The notes: generated from the sequence alone by a model not told the origin. Shown: positions 29,722-40,956, counted from the stretch's first letter. The stretch is DNA of 64,000 nt from Bacteroidota bacterium (GCA_021780815.1 JAJXYC010000008.1:22249-86248), one strand, 5' to 3'. Numbers and translations: made by a program.

Positions 29722-30708
29722 ATGTTGGACATAAAAGAAATCAACGAAAAAATTCAAGAAGAAAGTTCGTTTATTGATATTTTAAATTTAGAAATATCAA
29801 AGCAGATAGTAGGGCAAAAGCAAATGGTAGAAAGACTGTTCATAGCATTATTAGCCAACGGACATATTTTACTCGAAGGGGTTCCCGGACTTGCAAAAAC
29901 ATTAGCAATCAAGACATTAGCATCAGCAATAGATGCCAAATTTTCACGAATTCAATTTACTCCCGATTTGTTACCTGCCGATTTACTTGGAACAATGATT
30001 TATAATCAAAAGAAAGAAGAATTTACTTTACGAATAGGTCCAGTATTTGCCAATTTAATTCTTGCCGATGAAATAAACCGAGCACCTGCCAAAGTACAAA
30101 GTGCATTACTTGAGGCCATGCAAGAAAGACAAATTACAATTGGAGAGCAAACTTTAAAATTACAAGAACCTTTTTTAGTTCTTGCAACTGAAAACCCACT
30201 TGAACAAGAAGGTACTTATCCACTACCAGAAGCACAAGTAGATAGATTTATGATGAAAGTATTAATTAACTACCCTACTCGTGATGAAGAAAAACTGATA
30301 ATGAAACAAAACACAAAGTCTACAACATCAAAAGTTCAAAAAGTAATAAGCCCAGAAAAAATAATCAGAGCAAGGGAAGTCGTAACAGAAGTATATTTAG
30401 ATGAAAAAATTGAGCAATATATTCTTGATATAATTTTTGCTACTCGTAACCCAGAAGATTATAAATTAGGAAAATTAAAGCCTTTTATTAATTACGGAGC
30501 TTCACCCCGTGGTTCAATCTTTTTAGCGCAAGCTTCAAAAGCATTAGCATTCGTAAAAAGAAGAGGATTTGTTATCCCAGAAGATATCCGTGCTATTTGC
30601 AATGATGTTTTAAGACATAGAATTGGTCTTACTTACGAAGCAGAAGCAGAGAACATAACAGCAGACGATGTAATTAACGAAATAATCAATACTGTTGAAG
30701 TACCATAA
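29722..30708 (+). CDS. MoxR-family AAA ATPase
   Basis: EGVPGLAKT, ADEINRAPAKVQSALLEAMQERQ, LATENPLEQEGTYPLPEAQ. Confidence 0.95.
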   Translation: MLDIKEINEKIQEESSFIDILNLEISKQIVGQKQMVERLFIALLANGHILLEGVPGLAKTLAIKTLASAIDAKFSRIQFTPDLLPADLLGTMIYNQKKEEFTLRIGPVFANLILADEINRAPAKVQSALLEAMQERQITIGEQTLKLQEPFLVLATENPLEQEGTYPLPEAQVDRFMMKVLINYPTRDEEKLIMKQNTKSTTSKVQKVISPEKIIRAREVVTEVYLDEKIEQYILDIIFATRNPEDYKLGKLKPFINYGASPRGSIFLAQASKALAFVKRRGFVIPEDIRAICNDVLRHRIGLTYEAEAENITADDVINEIINTVEVP

Positions 30709-30720
30709 TCAATTAATCCA

Positions 30721-31605
30721 ATGGTTCAACAAGAATTATTTAAGAAGATACGTAAAATAGAAATCAAAACAAGGGGGCTTTCTCGCAATATTTTTGCCGG
30801 AGAATACCAAAGTGCTTTTAAAGGTTCTGGTATGGCTTTTGCAGAAGTTCGGGAATATCAACCGGGTGATGATATTCGGTTGATTGATTGGAATGTTACA
30901 GCTCGCTTAAATCACCCGTATATTAAGATCTTCACAGAAGAACGTGAATTAACAGTTATTCTCCTGATTGATGTTAGCGGTTCTTCTTTATTTGGAACTA
31001 ATTTGCAATTTAAAAGAGATTTAATTGTTGAAATTGCCGCTTTACTTTCTTTTAGCGCAATTTCAAACAATGATAAAATCGGTGTTATTTTTTTTAGTGA
31101 TAGTATAGAAAAATTTATTCCTCCTAAAAAAGGAAAAACACATATCTTGCGAATTATAAGAGAATTGATAGAATTTCAACCTAAGAGCAAAGGAACAAAC
31201 ATTTCAAATGTTTTGCAATTTGCTACAAATGCTATAAAAAAACGAACTACAATGTTCCTTTTAAGTGATTGCTTAACTAATGATAATTACGAAAAACCTT
31301 TAAGTATTATTAGCAAAAAACACGATTTTGTTGTTTTCCAAATTATTGATAAATTAGAAACTAATTTCCCTGATTTAGGATTAATTGAATCTGTTGACCC
31401 CGAAACAAATCAACAATTTTTACTCGATACTTCTTCAAAGGATTTCCGACGCAAATATCAAAATTGGTGGAATACTTTACAAACTTATATCACTTTGACA
31501 ACACGTAAAAACAGTGTTGATTTAGTAAAGTTTAACACGGGCGAATCTTATGTTGTCCCATTGCAAAAATTCTTTAAATTGAGGGAATGGAGGAGGCAAT
31601 CTTAA
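30721..31605 (+). CDS. DUF58 domain protein
   Basis: FAEVREYQPGDDIRLIDWNVTARLNHPYIKIFTEERELTVILLIDVSGS. Confidence 0.94.
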   Translation: MVQQELFKKIRKIEIKTRGLSRNIFAGEYQSAFKGSGMAFAEVREYQPGDDIRLIDWNVTARLNHPYIKIFTEERELTVILLIDVSGSSLFGTNLQFKRDLIVEIAALLSFSAISNNDKIGVIFFSDSIEKFIPPKKGKTHILRIIRELIEFQPKSKGTNISNVLQFATNAIKKRTTMFLLSDCLTNDNYEKPLSIISKKHDFVVFQIIDKLETNFPDLGLIESVDPETNQQFLLDTSSKDFRRKYQNWWNTLQTYITLTTRKNSVDLVKFNTGESYVVPLQKFFKLREWRRQS

Positions 31606-32588
31606 TGTTTGAAAAATCAAGTAATTTGAAACAATTGCTTTTGACCGTTACTTTCGCATTTGTGTTTTTATTTGTAAATTTTGTATTTTCAAATGCACAA
31701 TATAATAATTCTTTTAAAGCCTTCCTTGATACAAATTCAGGATTAATCGGGGACCATATCCATCTAAAATTAAGTGCAGAAATTAATAAGGATTACTCAG
31801 TTACATTCCCTGCCTTATCGGATAGCATTGGTAAATTACAAATTATTGCGAAAAGCAAAATTGATACAATTAAAAACAACAATTTCATAACATTAAATCA
31901 AAATATTACAATTACGGCATTTGATAGTGGTTATTTTCAAATACCTCAACTTTATTTTATTTTACAACGCAAAGGAGACAGTTCAACGACACCATCAGCC
32001 ACAGATGCTCTTTCTCTTGCTTTTCATTCTGTCCCTATTGATACCACTAAACCTATCAAAGATATCAAACCTCCTTTAGATGTTCCTTTTGATATTTTCG
32101 ATTATATCTGGTATTTTGTTGTTCTTATTTTAATTGTAATCGGAGCTTATTTTGGTCTTAAATATTATAAATTGCATAAAAATAAAATACAAGAAAAACC
32201 AAAATATGACCCGAAAGTTCCGGCTCATATTCAAGCATTACTTGATTTAGAAAAATTAGAGCAAGAACGTTTATGGCAAAATGGGAAAATAAAAGAATAT
32301 TATTCTGCTCTTACAGATATTTTCCGTTTATATATTGAACGCCGTTTTGCTTTTCCTGCATTAGAATCAACAACAAATGAGATTCTACATCAAATAGAAC
32401 AGTTCATTTCAGGAGAACAAATATTAAAAAACTTGAAATATGTTCTTGAAACAGCAGATTTAGTAAAATTTGCCAAAGAAATTCCTGCTCCAAATATTAA
32501 CGATGAAATTTTAAAATTAACAAGAAATATTATTGAAGCAACTATACCAATTGAAACTGATTTAGAAATAAACAAAGAAGACCAATGA
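31605..32588 (+). CDS. BatD/DUF4381-like membrane protein of Bat cluster
   Basis: Position, beta-rich N-term, single TM, C-term ALTDIFRLYIERRFAFPALESTTNEIL; start ATG at 31605 overlaps DUF58 stop (TAATG). Confidence 0.75.
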   Translation: MFEKSSNLKQLLLTVTFAFVFLFVNFVFSNAQYNNSFKAFLDTNSGLIGDHIHLKLSAEINKDYSVTFPALSDSIGKLQIIAKSKIDTIKNNNFITLNQNITITAFDSGYFQIPQLYFILQRKGDSSTTPSATDALSLAFHSVPIDTTKPIKDIKPPLDVPFDIFDYIWYFVVLILIVIGAYFGLKYYKLHKNKIQEKPKYDPKVPAHIQALLDLEKLEQERLWQNGKIKEYYSALTDIFRLYIERRFAFPALESTTNEILHQIEQFISGEQILKNLKYVLETADLVKFAKEIPAPNINDEILKLTRNIIEATIPIETDLEINKEDQ

Positions 32589-33574
32589 AAATCAATTTTG
32601 CAAATCCTGATTATTTCTATTTATTGTTGCTTATTCCAATATTAGTGTATATCTATTTTTGGAAAATAAAAAAAACAAGCCCGACACTATTAATTTCAAC
32701 AACAATCTTTATTCAAAAGTTTGGCTCATCTTTAAGAGTAAAGTTTAGGTATTTGCCATTTATTTTAATAATTTTAGGAGTAATTTTATCCATTATTGCT
32801 CTTGCCAGACCTCAGTCAAGTTCATCAAGAAAAGAGATACAAACCGAAGGTATTGATATAGTTATTGCGATTGATGTATCAACTTCTATGTTAGCCGAAG
32901 ATTTAAAACCAAATAGAATCGAATCAGCCAAAAATAATGCGATTAAATTTATTCAAAATAGACCTAATGATAGGATAGGCTTGGTGGTATTTTCAGGAGA
33001 AAGTTTTACACAATGCCCTGTAACAATTGACCATTCCATTTTAATAAATTTAGTAGAGAAAATCAAATCAGGAATGATTGAAGATGGTACAGCAATAGGT
33101 ATGGGTCTTGCTACTGCCGTTGCAAGATTAAAAGATAGCAAAGCAAAAAGTAAAGTAATAATATTATTAACCGACGGGGTTAATAATATGGGCTTTATTT
33201 CTCCGCAAACTGCCGCTGAAATTGCTAAAACATTTGGCATTAAAGTTTATACAATTGGAATTGGTACACTTGGATTTGCTCCTTATCCTTTCAAAACACC
33301 TTTTGGTGTACAATATCAAAATGTTCAAGTCCAAATTGATGAAGGTATCTTAAAAGAGATTGCCCAAATTACAAATGGGAAATATTTCCGTGCTACTAAT
33401 TCTAAATCATTAGAAGAAATTTATAAAGAAATTGATAAGATGGAAAAAACTAAAATTAATGTTTCATTTTATACGAAAAAGACTGAACATTACTTGATTT
33501 TTGCTGTTCCATCTTTAATTTTATTTTTAATTGCAATTACTTTAAAATATACAGTTTACAGAAAAATCCCATAA
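32585..33574 (+). CDS. BatA-like VWA membrane protein
   Basis: VIAIDVSTSMLAEDLKPNRIESAKN...GLVVFSGESFTQCPVT...DGTAIGMGLATAVARLK. Confidence 0.92.
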   Translation: MKINFANPDYFYLLLLIPILVYIYFWKIKKTSPTLLISTTIFIQKFGSSLRVKFRYLPFILIILGVILSIIALARPQSSSSRKEIQTEGIDIVIAIDVSTSMLAEDLKPNRIESAKNNAIKFIQNRPNDRIGLVVFSGESFTQCPVTIDHSILINLVEKIKSGMIEDGTAIGMGLATAVARLKDSKAKSKVIILLTDGVNNMGFISPQTAAEIAKTFGIKVYTIGIGTLGFAPYPFKTPFGVQYQNVQVQIDEGILKEIAQITNGKYFRATNSKSLEEIYKEIDKMEKTKINVSFYTKKTEHYLIFAVPSLILFLIAITLKYTVYRKIP

Positions 33575-33598
33575 TAAAATATTTTTATTATGGGATTT
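33564..33598. terminator. Bidirectional terminator between convergent genes
   Basis: Perfect 14-bp stem aaatcccataataa / ttattatgggattt, 7-nt loop. Confidence 0.7.
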
Positions 33599-34385
33599 AT
33601 AATGTTCTAAGAAAGCCACCATCAACTGGTAAGTTAATTCCAGTGATATAATTTGCAAAATTAGAAGCAAGAAATGCAACGGCAAATCCAATTTCATCAG
33701 CAGAACCAATTCGTTTTTCTGGAATGTTTTCAGTTAATTTATTTATTTCAATTTCAAAAGTAGTTCCATTACGTTCAGCTTCACTTTGAAATAATGATTT
33801 CAACCTTTCTGTTAAAATGTAACCGGGCAAAAGATTATTTACGGTGATCCCAAAAGGTGCAACTTCACGAGATAAAATTTTTGCCCAACTGGAAATTGCA
33901 CCACGAATTGTATTAGAAACACCTAAATTATCAATTGGTTGTTTTGCTCCAATTGAAGTAATATTAATAATTCGTCCATAATTTTCTTTTTTCATACCAG
34001 GCAGAACAATTTGCGTAAGTAATTGATATGCAATTAAATGCGAATTAATTGCTAATTGAATATCTTCAACACTTGCTTCAGATATTTTACCAGATTTTGG
34101 ACCACCAGAATTATTAACAAGAATATGAAAAGTTCCAAATTCTTTCAATTTCGGCAAAAGTAACTCGTTTAATTTATTAGGTTCAGATAAATCAGCAGTT
34201 AAATAATCAAATCGCTGATTTTCATTTTTATGTAATTCATTTATGTTGTTTAGAAGTTTACTTTCAGAACGAGCAATTAACAGAAGGTTTGCACCACAAG
34301 ATGCGAACTGTTTTGCTATTGCCCAGCCAATACCTTGCGAAGCACCACAGACAATAGCATTCTTTCCACTTAAATCAATTTTCAT
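33597..34385 (-). CDS. SDR-family oxidoreductase
   Basis: GASQGIGWAIA, NNSGGP, ITSIG, PGYILTERL, LPVDGGFLR. Confidence 0.92.
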   Translation of the reverse strand: MKIDLSGKNAIVCGASQGIGWAIAKQFASCGANLLLIARSESKLLNNINELHKNENQRFDYLTADLSEPNKLNELLLPKLKEFGTFHILVNNSGGPKSGKISEASVEDIQLAINSHLIAYQLLTQIVLPGMKKENYGRIINITSIGAKQPIDNLGVSNTIRGAISSWAKILSREVAPFGITVNNLLPGYILTERLKSLFQSEAERNGTTFEIEINKLTENIPEKRIGSADEIGFAVAFLASNFANYITGINLPVDGGFLRTL

Positions 34386-34501
34386 AGTATTACTTTCAAT
34401 CTAATTTAAAAATATTATTTGATGAATTAGAAAAGAATTTATTTTATTGTTAATTTGCAGTTTTATTTTTTACACATTTACAATTTTTATAAAGTATAAA
34501 A

Positions 34502-36142
34502 ATGAGTAGTTCACTTTCAAAAAGTTTTCAGACAAAATATATTTTCATCACTGGCGGAGTATTATCTTCTCTGGGCAAAGGAATAGCATCTGCTTCTATC
34601 GGATTAATTTTGAAGCAATGTGGGTTTAATGTCACAATTATGAAATTAGACCCATATATAAATGTAGACCCAGGCACAATGAACCCTTTCCAACACGGAG
34701 AAGTATATGTTACAGATGATGGGGCAGAAACAGATTTAGATTTAGGTCATTACGAAAGATTTTTAGGCGAATCTTTAAGTAAAAAGAATAATCACACAAC
34801 AGGACAAGTTTATTATACGGTGATTAACAAAGAAAGACGTGGAGAGTATTTAGGAAAAACTGTCCAAGTAATTCCACATATAACAGATGAAATAAAACGT
34901 AGAATATTATCTTTTGATGGAGAAAAAGATTTTGTAATTATTGAAATTGGTGGAACAGTAGGCGATATTGAATCTTTGCCTTTCTTAGAATCACAAAGAC
35001 AAATCGGTTTACAATTTGGACATAAAAGAGTTTTGAATATTCACCTAACTTATGTTCCTTATATTGCCTCATCAGGAGAAATTAAAACAAAACCAACCCA
35101 ACATTCTGTAAAAGCTTTGATGGAATATGGTATTCGCCCTGATATTTTACTTTGTCGTAGCGAGAATAAATTAAATAAAGAAATTAAACAGAAAATCGGT
35201 CTTTTTTGTAGTGTTGAAGAACAATCCGTAATTGATGTTCCTGATGCAGTACATACAATTTATGAAGTTCCTTTAGCTTTTAAAGCACAAGGTTTACATA
35301 AAATTATCTTTGATAATCTGCAAATTGTAGATGGAGAGCCTAATTTAGATGATTTCAAAAAATTCGTTGATAGAATTCGGAAGCCTCAATATGAAGTTAC
35401 TGTTGGATTAGTCGGTAAATATACTCAATATCGTGATTCATACAAAAGTATTATTGAATCTTTTATCCATGCAGGTTCAATTAATAATGCCAAAGTAAAT
35501 ATTGAGATGGTCAATAGTGAAGATATCAATGAAGAAAATGTAGTAGCAACGCTTGAAAAACTTGATGGTATATTAATTGGTCCAGGTTTTGGAAAAAGAG
35601 GAATTGAAGGAAAAATTCTTGCTATTAATTATGCAAGAACCAATAATATCCCATTCTTTGGTATTTGCTTAGGCTTGCAATGTGCTGTGATTGAATTTTC
35701 AAGAAATGTTTGCGGATTGCCCAGAGCAAATTCTGCTGAATTTGAAAAAACAGACCAAAATGTCATTGATTTAATGGAATCTCAAAAAGCAATAAAAGAC
35801 AAAGGTGGTACTATGCGATTAGGAGCCTACCCCGCTATTGTAAAAGAAAATACATTAGCATTTAAAGCTTACAAAAGTACTAATATTTCTGAACGCCACC
35901 GTCATCGTTTTGAAGTTAATAATGACTTTCGTAAATTGCTTGAACAGAATGGCTTAGTTATGAGTGCTACTTCACCTGATAATTCATTAGTGGAAATAAT
36001 CGAATATCCTAACCATCCTTGGTTTGTTGGAGTACAATTCCACCCTGAATTAAAATCTCGGGCTATCACTGGTCATCCATTATTTATTGACTTTATCAAA
36101 GCTTCTTTAAAAGAAAGAAAAAGAAAAATGACTAAAAAATAA
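34502..36142 (+). CDS. pyrG: CTP synthase
   Basis: [61 protein letters not shown], GATase FGICLGLQC. Confidence 0.98.
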   Translation: MSSSLSKSFQTKYIFITGGVLSSLGKGIASASIGLILKQCGFNVTIMKLDPYINVDPGTMNPFQHGEVYVTDDGAETDLDLGHYERFLGESLSKKNNHTTGQVYYTVINKERRGEYLGKTVQVIPHITDEIKRRILSFDGEKDFVIIEIGGTVGDIESLPFLESQRQIGLQFGHKRVLNIHLTYVPYIASSGEIKTKPTQHSVKALMEYGIRPDILLCRSENKLNKEIKQKIGLFCSVEEQSVIDVPDAVHTIYEVPLAFKAQGLHKIIFDNLQIVDGEPNLDDFKKFVDRIRKPQYEVTVGLVGKYTQYRDSYKSIIESFIHAGSINNAKVNIEMVNSEDINEENVVATLEKLDGILIGPGFGKRGIEGKILAINYARTNNIPFFGICLGLQCAVIEFSRNVCGLPRANSAEFEKTDQNVIDLMESQKAIKDKGGTMRLGAYPAIVKENTLAFKAYKSTNISERHRHRFEVNNDFRKLLEQNGLVMSATSPDNSLVEIIEYPNHPWFVGVQFHPELKSRAITGHPLFIDFIKASLKERKRKMTKK

Positions 36143-36301
36143 ATACAGTCCCAAATTTATATTACTTTCTTTTAACTTTTAGCAATTTCTTATTTTTAGA
36201 TATTACTTTGTATTTTTATAATTAATCTATTTTTTCCCTTAATTATTTAACTTTTTCGTTTATAATATTTTATAATTAATTTAAATTTTAAAAGGTTTGT
36301 T

Positions 36302-36595
36302 ATGAGTAAAATTCAAAAAAAATTCAAGACCTCTTATACAGCAATTGAAATGAAAAGTTGGGTATCAATGAATATTTTACCACTTCCATTATTCAGTCAA
36401 ATCGTAAACTCTTCTACTTGGTACGATAACACTTTATTTATTGATACAAAGTTTGGAAAAGGGAACATAATTTTACAAGATAATCTAATAGAAGTTGATT
36501 TTGAATTAAACATTATGGGCAGTATGGCAAGTAAGTCAATTGAAGAAGCATTAGATAAAGAATTCAAAAAGCTTGAAACTAGAAATTCAAATTAA
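36302..36595 (+). CDS. Hypothetical small protein
   Basis: Complete 97-aa ORF with aaaggttt upstream of ATG. Confidence 0.55.
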   Translation: MSKIQKKFKTSYTAIEMKSWVSMNILPLPLFSQIVNSSTWYDNTLFIDTKFGKGNIILQDNLIEVDFELNIMGSMASKSIEEALDKEFKKLETRNSN

Positions 36596-36669
36596 AAGTC
36601 TTTGTAATTAATTTTAATTTTGTAATTTAGATTATTGTCAATTTTTATTTTATTAAAATTTAATTTGCT

Positions 36670-37266
36670 ATGAAAAAGTATTTGTTTTATGCATCAGTCT
36701 TACTAATAGTTTTAAACATATTTAGTCCGTTATTACAAGCACAAGATTACGATGAAAATAACGGAGGAAGCGAAGAAGTAATAGATGGAATTTCCAAATC
36801 TATTTTCTTTGATTTAGGATTTGGAGGTCCCGCTGGACTTTCCGGAGGGTTAGGTTTCCGATATTCTTATTTTAGTTTCACGTTAGGTTTGTCCGGATTC
36901 GCAAACAAAGTTCCAGCATATCAAATAAACAACTACGGCACTGGTATCAATGCCTCTCAGCCATTGCCTGTTGGATATTCACAAGAAAGTTATTCTGCTT
37001 TAATTGTAACAGGTGATTTTGGCTTTAACTACGAAATAGCACCTAAAATTATTGCATTTGCTTCTATTGGCTATTATTCTCAACAAGACACAATACTTGC
37101 TCACGATTACAAACAAGATTTACGTTATTATTATAAATATTATACTTCTTCTGGACTTTGTTATAGCATTGGTGGTGAATATACCATCGCTGATAATATT
37201 AATGTAGGAATAGGTTATCATACAAAAAGAGGTGTTTTTGGACGAATCGCCTACACCTGGAAATAA
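36670..37266 (+). CDS. Hypothetical outer-membrane beta-barrel protein
   Basis: Signal peptide LLIVLNIFSPLLQAQ, Gly/aromatic beta-strands, ends GRIAYTWK. Confidence 0.7.
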   Translation: MKKYLFYASVLLIVLNIFSPLLQAQDYDENNGGSEEVIDGISKSIFFDLGFGGPAGLSGGLGFRYSYFSFTLGLSGFANKVPAYQINNYGTGINASQPLPVGYSQESYSALIVTGDFGFNYEIAPKIIAFASIGYYSQQDTILAHDYKQDLRYYYKYYTSSGLCYSIGGEYTIADNINVGIGYHTKRGVFGRIAYTWK

Positions 37267-38230
37267 ATCTTTTGCTAATTTAAGATTATTCTTTAAAACA
37301 CTCCAATCACGAGGTGTTTTGCTATCTTTTATTTTTGCTTTGTCAATTTGGTTATATATTACTTTGCAAAATTCCTTTTCTATTGCAATAGATGTCCCTG
37401 TAGAAATTAAATTAAACGAAGACCAAACCATTGAATCAAATATGCCGAAATACCTTACTGTTGAAGTCAAAGGAAAAGGTTGGGATCTCTTTAATTTAAA
37501 ATATTTTAGTAAATCGCAAAAATGCTTGTTAGATTTGTCTTCTTATCCTGAAAATACAAAATCAATAGTTATTAATTATTCTAAATTATTACAAAGTTTA
37601 GTTTCTTTGGAGCAATACGAAATCAAGTCTATCAGTCCTGAAAGCATAATCCTATCTATGGTACCAATATCAAAAGCACAAAAACCTGTTGCTACAAACA
37701 TCAATATTGAACCTCGCGAAGGATTTATTGTAGTGGGCAAAATATCATTAGAACCTAACTTTATTGAAGCAAAAGGTTATAAAAATTTTTTAGATTCACT
37801 CGATAGTATCCATACAGAACATACCTCTATTTCTGATGTTCATAGCGATATTTCTGGCCTAATTAATTTAGTTAATAATAATTATCCAATTATTAAAATT
37901 AATCCAAAAAAAGTTAAGTATTATGCCAATGTCGAACAACGTTGTGATATGTTGATTAAAAACGTCCCTGTTAAAATCAGAGGCGGAATATTACCAAATA
38001 CAAATTTAATTCAAAACCAATATATTTCTGTTTATATTTCTGGCGGAGTCGACGAAATTGCGAAGATTGATCCTGCACAACTAACCGCTTTCATTAATAT
38101 TGAAAAAGTACTCAATGATACAACTGGTATTTTGCTACCTGAAATTGATCTACCTGATAATATTATATTACTCAAAACAGACCCACCATTCATTTACCAT
38201 TATTTTGTTAATTCGGGAACTTTAAATTAA
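37232..38230 (+). CDS. YbbR-like domain membrane protein (GTG start)
   Basis: SRGVLLSFIFALSIWLYITLQNSFSIAIDVPVEIKL and repeated YbbR-like beta modules; overlaps previous gene by 35 nt. Confidence 0.75.
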   Translation: MFLDESPTPGNKSFANLRLFFKTLQSRGVLLSFIFALSIWLYITLQNSFSIAIDVPVEIKLNEDQTIESNMPKYLTVEVKGKGWDLFNLKYFSKSQKCLLDLSSYPENTKSIVINYSKLLQSLVSLEQYEIKSISPESIILSMVPISKAQKPVATNINIEPREGFIVVGKISLEPNFIEAKGYKNFLDSLDSIHTEHTSISDVHSDISGLINLVNNNYPIIKINPKKVKYYANVEQRCDMLIKNVPVKIRGGILPNTNLIQNQYISVYISGGVDEIAKIDPAQLTAFINIEKVLNDTTGILLPEIDLPDNIILLKTDPPFIYHYFVNSGTLN

Positions 38231-38444
38231 GAATATTTTATGATCCAATTACTTACGAATAATTTTATTGAATTAAATAATAATAAAAATTTTTGTTCGT
38301 CAAAATTACTTTAATTGATTTTTTTTTAATAATTTGTGTATTCATAAATGTTAAATATTATAAATTACAATCATAAACAGCAAAAAGGAGGAAAAATATA
38401 GGGGGAAAAATACATAATTTTTTGTTTAATTAAATTTACTTTGT

Positions 38445-39218
38445 ATGGTTTTAAAAAAGAAAAATAATACTTTAAAAATAATATTAAAAAATTTCAAAAT
38501 TGCTCCTTTCACAATCTTAATTGTCTTTTCTATTATATTAATTACCAAAGCAGAAGATAAAAATTCACAGCCATTAAAATACGATTACGAAAGCGTTATT
38601 GCTGATGAATTTAACTCTCAAAATAGATTAAATCAAACATTAAAAGATATGACTTTCTATAAAGAGGAAGGTATCTCTTCTTTTTATGGGAAAAGGTTCC
38701 ATGGGAGAAAAACTTCCAGCGGAGTAAAATTCGATTTAAATAAATTTACTTGTGCACACAAAACCTTGCCTTTTGGAAGTATCTTAAAAATTACAAATAA
38801 AAATAACGGGTTAAGTTCACTTGCTATAATTAACGATAGAGGTCCATTTATCCGAAAAAGAATTATTGACCTTTCGCAAGCAGTAGCAAGCCAAATAGAT
38901 GCTTTGGGTATTCCAGATGTAAAAATAGAAACATTACAATTTAAAGAAAATACTGATTCAACTATTTTCCGAAGTAAATATATTGCTTTTCCTTTAATTG
39001 AAAATATTCAATATACATCGTTTGATAATTTAAATATATTAAAAAGTTCATCAGACTTTTCAGAACTAATGGTATTATTGCACCAGTTACAAGATATAAA
39101 TCCAAAAATTCCTTATTGCATAATGCTATCAGCCAATGATTACTTCTTCAATAAAGATTATAGAACTTATTATCTTGGTATTTTATTAGAACCGAATAAA
39201 TTCGCTGAAAAATTATAA
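38445..39218 (+). CDS. RlpA-like double-psi beta-barrel protein
   Basis: GISSFYGKRFHGRKTSSGVKFD...CAHKTLPFGSILKITN...INDRGPFIRKRIIDLS. Confidence 0.9.
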   Translation: MVLKKKNNTLKIILKNFKIAPFTILIVFSIILITKAEDKNSQPLKYDYESVIADEFNSQNRLNQTLKDMTFYKEEGISSFYGKRFHGRKTSSGVKFDLNKFTCAHKTLPFGSILKITNKNNGLSSLAIINDRGPFIRKRIIDLSQAVASQIDALGIPDVKIETLQFKENTDSTIFRSKYIAFPLIENIQYTSFDNLNILKSSSDFSELMVLLHQLQDINPKIPYCIMLSANDYFFNKDYRTYYLGILLEPNKFAEKL

Positions 39219-39869
39219 TTACTTTTTAAATGTATTTAAACCTTTCGCTACGATTAATTTAGCAATAGATTTGACAAAATCAGTATTTACTTGGGAAGTA
39301 GCATTTACACTTACAAAATAACGGTCGTTTAAACTTAAAGCACAAGTCGCAATTTGGCTGTCTTTATTTAATTCTTCATAAAGCCAGCTATTAGGAATAT
39401 CAGGAAGTTTAGAAACTTGCATAAATAAAGATTTATTATCTATTGAATGCTCCAAAGCTCTCCACCCTGTAACGCCAGTCAATAAAGAAATTGCCATATT
39501 GTAGTCAAACATATCAATATCAATAGTGTTATCCCCTTTAGTAAATTGAATGGATAAATTGGAATAAGTTAAATTATCTAATTTCAAATTCATCCCATTT
39601 GCTTCACCTCGGACATATCCCGGAATATCCGGTATAAAATTGCCTAATTGTTGCCAATCAAGTGCAATAGTATCACCACTTTTTTTCCTTTTTTCCAATT
39701 GTTGTTCAGCATTATCAATATTTTTATTAATTTTTTCTCCTTTTACTAATATACTTTCTAAATCATCATCATCTATTTGTTTATCATCTTTGTGCTTGCA
39801 AGCATTTGATAAAAACATTAAAGAAAAAATTAACGTTAAAAAGATTAAGTAAAAATTAAACTTTTTCAT
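39219..39869 (-). CDS. Hypothetical lipoprotein
   Basis: Lipobox LMFLSNACKHKDD. Confidence 0.75.
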   Translation of the reverse strand: MKKFNFYLIFLTLIFSLMFLSNACKHKDDKQIDDDDLESILVKGEKINKNIDNAEQQLEKRKKSGDTIALDWQQLGNFIPDIPGYVRGEANGMNLKLDNLTYSNLSIQFTKGDNTIDIDMFDYNMAISLLTGVTGWRALEHSIDNKSLFMQVSKLPDIPNSWLYEELNKDSQIATCALSLNDRYFVSVNATSQVNTDFVKSIAKLIVAKGLNTFKK

Positions 39870-39908
39870 ATTGCCTCATATTAATTTACGAAATTATAAA
39901 AATAAATT

Positions 39909-40913
39909 TCAATCTATATTGCCACGATGAAGAAACTCTAAAACATCAGTAACACCATATTGATTTAAAGCATCACTAATTACACTAGTATTGGTTTGTA
40001 ATTCCTTGATATATTCTAACATACCTTGCTGTTGCCACAAAAAGTTTTGAGGTAAATTCGGGAACTCTCTGCTTAATACCCCATATTTATTCAACGAAGG
40101 AGTAGACCAGTACCATATAAAAAGTTGTACTCTTGTTTCTTCGTTTGATTGAGTTAAAGCAAGTGGTAAAAACACGTTCAAAATAATTTCTCTTCTTAAT
40201 GCCAAACCTTCCTGTGCAATCTTTGTCTTAAGCAACTGAACTAAATTATCAGCAATTGATTCAATTTCATTTAAAGAAAGTAATTTTAAGTATTGAGACA
40301 TCAAAGAACCAGAGATGTTACGCATAATTGCTTCCGATTGTTCTTCCTTGTAGAATGGTCTTCTTTTTTTGGAATAATATCTATCTAGAAAATCTTTGGT
40401 TAGATGAATAATGGCTTGTTCCAAACCTTTTTCATTGATAACTTTTTGTGCTTCTGTTGTATGCCGTAAAAGCCTTACTAATGAATAATTCTGAAGTTCT
40501 TCTAATGAAAATATATCAACATTTTTTTTGGGATTTGCAAATTTTTCTTTATAGATATCAATAATTTTCTCTTCTTTTAAAACAAGAGTAAGAAACTTTC
40601 TATCTAACTTTGCATCATTTTTAAATACTATGTGCAAAATTACAGAATTGTATCTTTCATCATCATTATGGCTATGCTCAATCCAATTGCTGGAAGCAAA
40701 ATGGAATTCTGCATCACCAATAATAATCTTACTATTAACCAGAAGAGCCATTTCTAAGAAATCAGGTCCTTCATTCGGATTAATTCTACCAGGCGATAGC
40801 ACTTGAATTTTTATTCCATCGTCTAACTCTATTATTTTAGAAGGGTCAGATAAATAAAATTGAACAGCTTTCTGTAGTTCTTTTTCACTTATTTTATTAT
40901 TGTTACTTTTCAT
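39909..40913 (-). CDS. DUF2851-like protein
   Basis: VLSPGRINPNEGPDFLEMALLVNSKIIIGDAEFHFASSNWIEHSHNDDERYNSVILHIVF. Confidence 0.82.
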   Translation of the reverse strand: MKSNNNKISEKELQKAVQFYLSDPSKIIELDDGIKIQVLSPGRINPNEGPDFLEMALLVNSKIIIGDAEFHFASSNWIEHSHNDDERYNSVILHIVFKNDAKLDRKFLTLVLKEEKIIDIYKEKFANPKKNVDIFSLEELQNYSLVRLLRHTTEAQKVINEKGLEQAIIHLTKDFLDRYYSKKRRPFYKEEQSEAIMRNISGSLMSQYLKLLSLNEIESIADNLVQLLKTKIAQEGLALRREIILNVFLPLALTQSNEETRVQLFIWYWSTPSLNKYGVLSREFPNLPQNFLWQQQGMLEYIKELQTNTSVISDALNQYGVTDVLEFLHRGNID

Positions 40914-40956
40914 TAATGAGAAATTAATTTTATTAAACGTAAATTATTAAATTTAA

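Noticed and set aside
37120-37470. 116-aa minus-strand ORF spanning the OMP/YbbR junction
   Set aside because: Antisense to two plausible genes.
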